In this document: in pieces, positions 1 through 12,200 of the stretch
How positions within the stretch are numbered: position 1 is the first letter of the stretch
How the letters are laid out: the number at the start of each line of letters is the position of its first letter
Assembly: GCA_021234535.1 (NCBI GenBank)
Contig: CM037839.1
Coordinates: 30,028,975-30,092,974 of the forward strand
DNA length: 64,000 nucleotides
Reading direction: 5' to 3'
Source: Stichopus chloronotus
Lineage: Eukaryota > Echinodermata > Holothuroidea > Aspidochirotida > Stichopodidae
The notes under the pieces: generated by a model
Database searches by the model: none
What the model saw: only the letters and a program-made list of their open reading frames with translations
What the model was told of the DNA's origin: nothing
Made by a program: the position numbers and the translations under genes

Positions 1-129
1 TCCCTTAACATCATTAAATACCTGCCTGATTTTCATGTTTTCGTTTCATGTGCTGAAATAATTGTGAGCAGTCCTTCACCTTCATAGTGCTGCTGGTCTC
101 TTTTACTTAACTAAACATTTCTTTCACAG

Positions 130-257
130 AGTGGAGGAAGTAGTAGTAAGCAAAGTCCAGTCACAGAGCTGGAGAGAATGCTGCCTGGAGTTGTTATGGC
201 AACTGGAGGGCAAGTCTTTGAGCTTCTTTATCAAGTTGCTGAATGGGATGAGCCAAA
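130..257 (+). CDS. USP24: USP24 window exon 1 (residues 1-43 of fragment)
   Basis: The acceptor is cacag|AGT and the donor AAA|gtaagt; the exon ends in phase 2. It encodes the MLPG...[10 protein letters not shown] stretch, which resembles MLPG...GGLVFDLLY in human USP24. It lies well before the catalytic domain, in the helical-repeat body of the protein. Confidence 0.85.
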
Positions 258-3200
258 GTAAGTACATTACAATTGTTTGAAGAACTGTCCATGGTTGTTG
301 AAGGAAATGAAAGAGATAGTTCCTTGTTTGTTTCCTTCTTAGTGTAAAAGTTTATACTGCTTTAATTTTGTTATAATTTCAATTAATTCACTTTTTTTGC
401 TTTAACACCTTCTGTTGTATTTATTATGATTTGTTTTGTGTGTGTGTGTCTGAGTCATTTTCTGATTTTATTTTGTGTTATTATATCATTTTTATTTTAG
501 TGTAGTTTATTAGCTTACTTTTTATTTCAGTTTCATCTTATTTTATTTATTATTATCACATATTGCTGCTGTTACTAAACGTACATTTTTTGCTATTTTT
601 TAGATAGGTCAAGATTATGGTACCTTCTCTACCACAGTTTCCAATCTTAATTCTTCTCCTTATAGTAAGTACTTTGTCTTCTCTTGTCGTCAGAATTACC
701 GAAAGTGTGCGAAGCCTCCTGATGTTGATACCCACAGATCCATCGATCCAGGAAACTCTGGATTCGATAACACGGCCGGAGAAAGAGGAGACCACCGGAA
801 AGACGATAGCACCACCATCACCACCGCTGCCATTAGATGACCCTGACCAGGAAAACAAAGCCACTCTGGAGGGACTGTTCATGACCACCTCAACAGGAAT
901 GTCTGCCTTTAGACTGCTATATAATTTAGAGGTAAATCAACATCTGTTTTGCCTAAGAGAGATTTATGCTGGGCTGAAGAAACCCAACGAGGCAGGAAAT
1001 ATTTAAATTTCTGTACCCAAAATGCTATATGGTTCCTGTTATACATCCAGCTTGAGACAAAGACAGGCTATAAGGAAAACTATGAAATTACACAAACAAT
1101 ACATGTTTTCTTTATGCATTAGCAGCTTTTAAACACTGTATCTCAAGAAAAGCTTAAATTAATCTCATACTTATGTTTATTTACCATATTCAGTGCAAGA
1201 ATCCTAATTCTTTTGGTAGAGGTCAAAGGTCATCCAAGGGCATTATATGTCACAATGTGGAAAACCTTGTAACACAATGTCTCAAGAAATGCTGGTTTCC
1301 ACTGATCTTATATGTTCTATGTTGATGAACCACATTAAGTAAAAGAAGCTGCCTTGTAAACACAGTATCTCAAGAATGCAAGCTTGGACATATCTCATAT
1401 TTAAAGTATGCTAGAAGATTGTAGTATATGCTCAAAGAATATTAGAAAGTTTAATGAAAATCATTAATCCAGCACACATTTGCCCAATGTACAATGCAGT
1501 GTGATGAGGTATTTTACTGAAAACAAAAGTAAGCATTGTTTCTTTCTTTACTCAAACACTTTATGAAGGGAGCATGGAGATGGTTTTGTATAACATCAAT
1601 GTACTGTTTGTCATCAAGTTCCTATTGCTATTGTATTAATTACTGTCAGAAGCTACACTGCTGTGGATTACATCAACCAAACAACTGCATTTTACTAGTT
1701 TTGTTGATTATCTGTCTTTGTTCTACCAAACTGGTTTGAAAAGCATAGAGGAATGGTAAGAAGGTATAACAGAAGTTCATTTTCAGAAATGTAATGAGAA
1801 AAAGAAGAAAAGTGAAGTGGTTTCTGTACAGACCATATTGATATATTGTGAGATGCATACCCATTTGAAGTTTTCCCTTACCTAGCAGTTGTATTACAGT
1901 GAAGTAATAAAGACAAAAGTGATAGTATGCAAAGTGAAATTTAAATATTAAAATATCAACACTTAAGCACCACACAAAATTCAACCTATAGCCAAAATTT
2001 TGCTAGTTTGCTCGCAAAATGCTACTTTACCAAGCTCATGTCCCTGTCCTTGGATGTACACCTTATGTTTCAATGTAAACCACTGGTTATGTCTACCAGC
2101 TACTTTATTTATCAAGTGTGCATTAATTTACTTTTGAAACAAAAGTTTTAAGGCTTGTTGTTTGTTTGCTCCTCTCTTTGAAGGTCCTTAGCAGCAGACT
2201 GATGCCTTCGGTGCATGATGATGCAGCCACTCAATCGAGCAGTCAAAGCTTCAGAGAGATTTTCCTCTCTTCTGGTGGCTTGAGTCTGGTCACTAGGGTG
2301 CTTCAGAAAGACACCATACCCCACGATGTGGACCTTGAAACTAGACGGGGCTGTTACTCCATCGCCCTTCAGTTAGCCAGGTGTGTTGACACTGTGGTTT
2401 GGTATCAGCACAGGATAATTGCAATGGGGACTGAGAGTTGTTACGATAGGGAGGGGGGAGTGGAAGTTGTTGAGGTGGTGCTAGAAGGATAACATTATAT
2501 TTAAGTGAAGAAGACAAGGCAGAGGGTGAAGGATGGGTTTCATGCCTCTGTTTTTGTAACCAGGTTTGGTTTTATGTTTACTCATCTTTGTGGTGATAGA
2601 TTTGATTCAGTAATAGAGATAAGTTTGATTCAGATACAGATGCATCACAAGATGTGAGAAACTGTACTTATAGCTAGAAGCCAAAAAAAAAGCAACAGAG
2701 TTCCATAATCTAGGGTTCAAAACATGTTTTCTGCAGTTGGTTCCTGTATTGCAGTCTAAATAAATGGTTGTTTGCTCTGTTTAATTGCAAGGCATGCATG
2801 TAGTTCTTGAATATTTTGTTGAAAGCAATCATTGTAAGATAGAAAGTTTCTTCTAGTTCTTGTAAAAAAAGTGTCATTTCACTTGGTTTAGATTCCTACT
2901 CTGTGGGCAAACCACCACAGCTCTCTTAGAGAGTGACCTATCTGGAAACGAATCTGTATTTGAGGCATCGCTGGACAGCTCTGCCAATTTGTCATCAAGC
3001 TTCAGCTCTTCACCGAGGAAGATCAGCATTGTAGAGAGGATGTCCAGTGTAGAGGCCAGTGGAGACACTGTCAGCAAAGAAGGTACCTCAAAGGCCAGAT
3101 TTGTCATTCAGGTAAGCCATTACCTCTGCCATCTTGCGGCTTCTGGTAATTATGACACATCACTGAAGCGATTAAGGGCAGCGATACACCACGCTCACCC

Positions 3201-6200
3201 TTTTTACTGACTGAGCCACATTTTGCCTCTCTATACCAGTTTCAGAGTATGTCTGCATTTTGCAGGTGTTTGTTGTTCTTGAAAATAGGAAAAGTCAATT
3301 GCCAAAAAAAGTAATGTTGAGCATCTAACTATAAAAGTTAGAAAGTGTGGAGGGGTTAGGCGAGATTTAATTATGACTGTTCACGGTTTTGAGGTGGCAG
3401 TTTAAAACTGTTTGAGAACCACTGATTTAGCTCTTCATTCATTTATTGACTCGTGTGTTTATTCATTTTTTGCATCCATTATTCATTCGTTTAATTGATC
3501 ATTTCTTTAATATTCTTGACAGACGATGAACCACAATGAATTCACTGCCATGGTGTCATGTCTGATGAAGGTAGCTTGGTCTGCTGCTGCAGGACAGCTC
3601 AAGCTGGCCAGTACAAATCAGGCAATAAGAGAAGCAGCTGCCGGAGGAACTGGGGCTTATGTGACAGGCTATGGCAGGAGCAGACACAGCAGCACAGGTA
3701 TATTCAGAGGCTATTAGTTCTTTGTTTCTTTCCTTTTATTGTCCAGTATGCACAAATATTCCTTTATTTCTGTAAATTTTAATCCTTTTGAAACACCTAT
3801 GTGTCTTTGCCTACTTAACCTTTTCAGGATCTATGTCAGTTGAAATGGTTACAGGAGAAGGTGTTTTTGAAACAGTTCGTCTTATTCATAATGGTGAGGT
3901 ACATGACAGTCTCAGTGTTTGACTGTTTACTACTCTGCATCTTCATGAAACTGCCGAAATGAAATGGTTGAGCTTCTTTATTCATATGATTTTTAATCAC
4001 AGAGAGACCAATTGGTGTAGTTTCAGTTTTCCTGTTGTTAAGATTTTTAAAGGTCCATTTGAAATAGAACATTGCAGCCATCAGCTTGAATGACATTCAT
4101 CGCATTTATCATTGGTGAAGGTTTCAGACATGCCACTACTGAAATTGAGTAACTTGGAAATTGAGTGTATCTATTTTAAAATACAGAACTACTCCTAATG
4201 TTATAATCTTTTTGACTTCATCTTTGTTATAGCCAGCTCTACCAGCACCTCCAGTCAGGACAGTGAACCCCAGTTTCTTCATCCTGGGGTTTGTTTGCGT
4301 GCTCACCAGATATCTTCCAAGGATGCCCTGATATCCAGAGAAGCTTTGGAATTGATGGTTGCCTGCCTTCAGCTCAGACCACACAACCTAGGTAGAGAAT
4401 CTTAACATTGCATATATGAACCAAGACAATATGAGGTGGTTGGGCATGTTATGTTTTTGTGGAAAATAAGGACAAGGCCTATTATTAGTGACAAACATGA
4501 ATGTATTCCAGTATTATGGACGGAACAACTCATGAATTTACCAAGAGATACATGGCATCATCTGTATGTACGTGAAATTCTTGTCTATTTTCAGGGATAA
4601 GTATTTCTCTGATGAGTTATGTGACAGAGAAGCATGGTCAAAAATGTAATTAGCACTCAAAGCTTGCTTAGAGGCACTGGAAGAGTAGCCATTGATATAC
4701 AAACTTGAAAACTAAAATAAACACTAAATTAAAAAAAAAATTGACAATGTTGGAGTTTTTCCCACGATTGATATGAGAGTATTTTTCCTCTCTTTGCAGG
4801 TACCCTTTACACCCTGTCTGGGGTTGGGGACTTTATCATAGATCTGCTGTTGAATTGTCCCCATACAGAAGTCCGGTCTACTGCCCTGGAGCAGTTTACG
4901 ACACTCAGTCAGACAGAAGTTAATCCTCAACTGATACAGACGCACCACCCCAAACATTTTTTGCTGCAGACATTACTCTCCAAGCCAGTACCACTTTGGA
5001 ATGCACACATGCTGGTCAGAGGAACTAATGCAAAGTGAGGAGCCAAATGTATCACAATTGAAATTAGTATCAAACCTGTGAAGAGAAATGGCCCTGGGGT
5101 CCTTGAAGAAGGATGCTGATTAGATTAGTCACCTTATTCAAGCTGTGAACATAGTATTTTGGACATAATTCTATTCCCATAACCGTTGCAGTATTGATTT
5201 GATGATAAACTGTTTTTTACATGCAGTCTTAAATTTTGAAAGTGATGGCTTTGTGATTGACAAGGATGTCGGTGTTAAGTGTAAGTGGATTGTTTGAGGC
5301 TAAGCAGGTTAGTGTGATGTAAACATTAAAACTCAGTGACCTCATAGATTATGTAATCAAAACAATTACCTAAAAGCTCCTGTTTGCACAAGTTTCCATA
5401 ATGTTTAATGTTTGCACAATGTAACAAACGCTTTGCTTTATTCCTGATAATGAACTGTTCTCATTTATTACAATATGTTCACATCATCATATGATGTAAA
5501 GAACTATGTACCAGCTCTCAAATACTGGTTGAATCCAGAACCATGTAACAGGTCAAATACCACCAGAACCATGTAACAGGTCAAATGCCGGTAGAATCCA
5601 TTCTCTTTAGAGGGAAAAGAGTCTGGGTAATATAACCATGTTAACTACATACTGTTGACAAAAAAAATGCAACAAAAGTATGTTCATGCAGTGCTGAAGA
5701 AGCAGTACGTATATCTTGTGGTAGGTTTATCATTAATGGGTTAAAGTTTTTTTCCATCTTCACAGAGTTTTGCGTCAATGCTCTCAGTACTTTGAACTCA
5801 GGTGTAGGCTTCTGGAACGGTTATCTGGTAAGTTTCTAGTACTGTTCTGGCAATGTAAAAAAATTGTAGTTACTCAATAGCAAATTGAAGTTGCAAAGGT
5901 AAAGCAGGTTAAGTTCATGAATTTTCTGAAAGTGTGATTTTCTGTAGCACAAGTGTATTTCTATTGTACTCTTACAGCTTGTGTCACCATAATAAGAGTA
6001 CCTGCATATCTCTATGGTGTAGTAAAGAGTATCTAGCATTTTCCTGTGTCTCTGCATTAGTCATAATACTGCTGTGTTCATATGATCTTGTAGTAATAAT
6101 CCTGCATTTTTAAGGTGTTACAGTTATTTAATATAGTAGTTCTATGGCAACAGCAGTGAAAGTATATGTCAATGTTGTTACAGTGCTAAATATTCTAGTA

Positions 6201-9200
6201 CAGTACTTTTATGTTTCTTACTTGCTTCAGTAGTTAAGAGCCCAAAAACTGAGTGTATTTCTTTCCTGCTACTATGGTAGTATTCATATATCCAGTACTA
6301 TGACTACCAGACTGAGTTTATTGCTATGGCCACAAGTGGGAATACTTTGCCTTTATTGATGACACTTGTACTAAGTGTGTATACACTTATATTATGTTCA
6401 TGTAGTTCAAGTGCTATTGTGTTTGTATTACTATTTTATACGTTTGCAGTCAAAGACCAAAAGTTTCTCAACATCAAACCATCCAGCCTCCTAGAGGATG
6501 AACTGGACTGGCTGCAGAACTTTGAGGCAGGGGATCCTGTCGAGTCCAGTCTCTCTGATGTCGACGACGCAATGTTGGCCGGGCATCTCAAATTAGCGAG
6601 GGTGCTCCTCAGCTGCGAGGGAATCAACAAGGAAAAGATGGGTAAGTTTTCAGATTTGTAGAGCTAATTTATTTTGCCATGTTCCCTTTTATCTGTCACA
6701 ATGCATAACCAAAACACTTTGCGTTTCTCTTATTGCAGGCAAGCTTTTGATAAATCGCCTCTTGAAGGAATACATGTACCCTGCATCCCAGCTGATTCTC
6801 AAGAGAGGTACAGAACAATACATGAGCCAGGATCCACATGCCAATGTAACACCAAAGTAAGCATTGTGTGTATTTTGTTTGGGAATTTATGGTATTCTTT
6901 CTCCTAGCATCTTGTTGATATGTTCCTGTTTCATACACATAAGTACTATTATTAAATTTTGTAACAAAACTTACATTCCATATGTCACACAACATTGCCC
7001 TGAGTGTTTATATATCGATTTTATTCACATATTTTTAAGTTAATTCCCTGAAGTTTTTTCATCTCCCCAACCACCTCCTACCTATCACATACACACATGT
7101 CAACTACTTTCAGGGTACCCATCAATTAGTACTCATTAATTTGAAGGTAAATATATCATTGCACAAGCAATCAAGTGTATTTGAAGCCTTTCGTTAGAAG
7201 GCCCACAACTCGCACAAAAGAAACCAGCCAGAGTTCTACTAGGAGCATCGCAATGACTTTCTTACCGCAACTTCTAAAGCCAAGTCTAAACTCTGTGCAA
7301 ACTCCGTAATAACTAACAAAGGATTACAAAATATACTTTAAATATAAACATACAAATAACGTAAATTCACTAATTGCACGAAGACGTACTTATGAATCCC
7401 ACCTAAACATTAAGCCATTGCACACACTAACATATTTGTAGGCTACCAGATGTTTTACCCATTTAAGACAAGGCAAAATCTAGCTTGTTAATAGTTTCAA
7501 GACATGAAATAGACAGGCAATGAGAAACCACTGTACCTCAGATTTGGATTTACCAGTATTTAATTCAACGAGTTTAGCAGGTGGTCCATGTATCAATAGT
7601 CTCAGGTTCAAAAGATTACCATAGAGTAGGGTGCAGCATCATGTAAGAGGTCTTGTGAAGTGAAAGCCACATATGCAGGGCAATACACTTATAATTGGAG
7701 TGGTCCAGTGAACATTGATATGCAACATTTACATAAAGGACACAAAACCCATTGAGTGAGCCCAATTGAACCTGCTTTGCATAGAATGCAGAATATCCAT
7801 ATCGCACAAAGAAGAGGATCTGAAAATACTTTATTTCCGTTTCATTCTACTACAGTATTCATAAGTCAAGGTAGCTCCCTCAAAGTCACTAGTGAATTGC
7901 CATAAATTGTGCCTGTACACATTTGAGGAATTTAACTTCCTTATCTTTGCCTCGCTATTCAGGATTTTTGAGCGAGAAGCAAGGATGGCTGCTTTTGACC
8001 TCCTGATATCAGCTGGGGAGAACAGCAAGGAGAATTTAGAGGGAATCGCTTCAACATTGTTGCAATTGCACCACCACCCAGACCACACTATGTCGAAGGA
8101 ATGGGAGGTATTACAGTCATGTTAATCCTTATTGTGGTTGCCATGGTAACATGGCATTCAGCTCCAGTTTTCAACATAGTTATAGAAAAATATCTTAGGA
8201 TTGTGTAGTTATGCCTTTTTATTGAGACCAACAATTCTTTAGAATAAGAAGTGCAGTTTGTCATAAGAAACCTTGACCACAGATATTTTGGTGTTACCTC
8301 AGATGAGGAATGAACAATTTAAACCGTTGATCACATGGTTGACAGTTCCCATGCAGCAAGTGATTATAATTCAAACTGATCAATCAGTCTGTTTTATTAA
8401 AGTATCACTTGAGAGGACATGCTATAAGTGTTCCATTCTTTGAGAGGACTTGCTATAAGTGTTCCATTCTTTGAGAGGACATGCTATTAGTGTTCCCATT
8501 CTTGAGAGTATGTGCTATAAGAGTTCCCATTTTTGGCAGTAAGTTCAGTGAACTAGAAGGGAGAAATGTGTATTCAGAATTGACAATATTCTAATATTGC
8601 TGATTGTTTGGACAACAGCTGTTATATTTTTCTACTTGTTTGGTGCATTTTCTCATTCCATACCTTTTCTTTTTATCTGCCAGTATCTCCCACCGGTCGA
8701 AGGCAGGCTGTCTCGTTTTGTGGGGCTAAAGAACGGTGGGGCTACCTGCTACATGAATTCTATTCTGCAACAGCTTTACATGACTCCAGGTGTGAGGGAG
8801 GTAAATATATAACTGAAAAAAATTATGTCTCTAGATCAAAGGGGAAGGTCACAAGGAGCTGGTGGCTGGTAATGGGAGGGAGGGAATGGGGTGACATTAA
8901 GGAAAGGTTTATACATTTAGATTTATATCATTTTGTGTTAAACAAAAGAGAAAACTTATTTTCCATCTCTTCATCAGATGTAATGATGTGATTCCTTTTT
9001 AACATTTAATGTCTATCTTCTTGAAATTGTTTCCTGTCTCATACAATGACTTACATCTTATCTTCATCTCATCTTCAATTGTAAAAGTCATCCTTGCTCT
9101 CTTTTGCTATAATCGCTTCTTTCTTGTTTTTGTTTCTTTTTGCAACATTTCCTGAAACTTCCTCTTCCTTTTTTGCACATAGGGAATTCTTTCTGCAAAT

Positions 9201-12200
9201 GTCTCCAACCACAACACAGACAACGTCTTCTACCAGATGCAAATGCTGCTGGGCCACCTCTGGGAGTCCAAACTACAGTACTACGAACCCGACCAGTTCT
9301 GGCGGGTCTTCAAATTCTGGGGAGAGCCAGTCAACATCAGGGAACAGCAAGATGCCTTTGATTTCTTCACGATATTGATTGATCAGATCGATGTTTTTCT
9401 CAAAGTAAGGACCTATACCTGCCTGTTCCTCTCTACCATATGTTACAAAGAGGGAGTTTATCAATATGCGATACTGACAAAATATTGCAACTACTGCATT
9501 TATATTGAACTACATATGCCTACAGTTTTTACTTTTTGTGATTTTGTGTCTCTGATTCTTTGAGGCTCAGTCACCGCAATCTTTATGATTTCCTTTTCTC
9601 AATTTCAATCAATCATGAATTATGTGAGATAAGTTAAGAGATAGATTGTATGACGTATAGTAAACACCGGTAATCTGTGAAACATCGGTGATCTGTAAAA
9701 CATCAGTGATCTGTGAACTGTATCTGAAAGCACAGTATTGCAAAATATGATTTCAAAGAAAGTGAGAGTAATGAATGCCACAGAAGTGTAAGCTATAGTT
9801 AAAAGTGATGATCATATTCTGAATCTCGACCAGAAATGATGTAATGTTGAAAATAAAGAGGTCTGCTGCTGTGGCATTGTTCGTTGTGCACACTGGCTTT
9901 GTGTTATATGTATTGCTTGGTACCCAACTCCACCATTATGTGAATGAAAGAGGAAAAGTTTTTGCAGGATGTGAATGGACACAATGAACTCTTGTACTTT
10001 CAATTTTTCCTCCTTCAAATCTCCACAACCACCATAACCCCCCCCCCCCCCCCCGTCTCCCAGCCACCCATGTCTCAGTTCACCCTGCACACCCTATGTC
10101 ACATTGATGTCCTTGGTAGAGCTGGATTAATTAGTATATGAAATTACACATATCTCTTGTAGCAGTTATATGCCCTGTCATTTTATTCCAGGAAAAGAAC
10201 CAGAAAGAAGTATTCCGACCCAAATTCCAGGGAGTCTTTCTTAATGAGATGATTTGTCATGGCTGTCCTCACAGGTAATGTTTGATGCAATGGTATGTGT
10301 TAAACTGAGCAAAATGGAGATGGAATGGATTTTTCTCACAGTCAATTTCTTGAATTAAGCTAGTGACCTCATTTGGTTTCCATGTCCTTCAAAGGAAAGT
10401 GAATATATAAATATGCCTTTTAATTTCACCTTGATGAAGAAATGAGCAGATAAATGGTATCTTGATCATGTTGGTTATTTATGTTATTTAATTCATCTAC
10501 AGGAAAGAAAGAGAAGAAGAATTTTTTGCCCTCAATCTCGGAATCAAGAGTGAGAGTTTGGAAGCATCCCTGGAGCAGTTTATTCAGGGAGAGATGCTGG
10601 AAGGCGAGAATGCATACCTTTGTGAAGACTGTAATGAAAAGGTATTTACTGAACATCACTAATAAATATGTCAAACCTTACCATGATTACATGCAAGAGT
10701 AGAGCTGTTTGAGTTGTATCATAACAGAAAAACGTTGTCCTTGCATTATTACTAAGCAAAGTCACAGCGTGTATGTCATTATTGAATTCTCTTTTTCTTG
10801 AAGGTGGTGGGAGTTGCCTGTGAATGGTAGTGTCTTCCTCTTGTATTTCAATTATTTCTGCAGTTGAAGAGCAGGCATGATGTATTTCTAGATATAATGA
10901 GCAGAATATAAACCTTTTTTGGTGTCGTAATTGTGCTATGTAGAGATTGCATGCTGACACAGAATTTTGTTTTTTCAGAGGAACACAATCAAAAGAACCT
11001 GCATAAAGACCCTTCCTCCTGTTCTGGTGATTCAACTTAAGAGGTTTGGTTATGACTGGGAAGCTGGTAGAGCCTTGAAATTTGATGACTACTTTAAGGT
11101 GAGAAAAAAAAAAATTTGAGTCAGAAGAACTGGAGCAATACGTAGAGTGGTCGGTGGAAAAACATTTGAAACAGTTGAGAGTGTAATGTATTCAATGTGA
11201 AATAAATAAATTATGAAAATTGTAAAAATGTCAAAAATGATGGTGAAATGGACATTAAAGATCGGATTTTGTCACCACAAGTATCTTTCAGTCGTTGTTC
11301 TGCACAGATTTTCAAAAGGAGGAGGCGGGGGGCGACCACGGGGGAGGTGGTAACACGACCACAAAAGTCATTGCCGGGAAGGAATTTTGGTAGAGAGGTT
11401 CCCACCTCACCCTCAGAAATTTTGGATAATTTAATTGCTAAGAGATCCAAAATGGTTCCCCTTAGAAACGATTTCTTGCTTTGTTTGTAAGCCATAGTCC
11501 ATTGCAAACTTTTTTTTTTCCCAAGTGGATGTTTTGTAGAGGGCAGGTGTTGAGCAGTAGTTATTTCAGGCGGTGACAATTTTTACTAAGAGTGTGGACC
11601 TCCCCTTAAGACCCCCTTTAACATCAAGAGAGTGCACCAAGCTGTTTCAAGACCATGTATTAGTATGTCTTTTGAACTGCTGTCTCATAAAGAAAATTGG
11701 CAAATATGAAAGGACACAAAATTACTGGACCAGAAGTCAAAAGAAGTGAATTAGCAGCTGACAGTAATATAAGCTTTTTCTGTAGTGGACTACTTATCTT
11801 TGATATTTTGTTCTTGGTGTAGTCTTAGCATACAACATACTCGAAAAGTTTTGTTGAAAGATAAAATATAAATGAATTAGTTTGTAGCAGAAGATTGATT
11901 TAGGTCTGAATTGAAAATAGTTCATTAACTCTGAATTACTGTATTAAACTGACCTAGAACAATAGGTCATTTTTAGATTGTCAGTATTTCATGGGAAGTC
12001 AGTGAAAGAAATACACATAGCACATCACGCAAATTAACTGGTAAGTCACAAGAGGTGATGATGAAGCACTTGAGCCAGAAAGGAAGTCATTGGCTTTCTC
12101 TTTACCTACTTCTAAATGTTCCCATCTTTCTAGTTTCCATGGGTGATAGACATGGAGCCATATACCACGAAAGGAATTAAGAGACGAGAACAAGAGGCCT

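Noticed and set aside
556..888. Minus-strand open frame of 110 codons
   Set aside because: It is the antisense shadow of USP24 exon 2.
11211..11579. Open frames on both strands in a USP24 intron
   Set aside because: They lie between exons 17 and 18, which join in frame without them, and show no family features.
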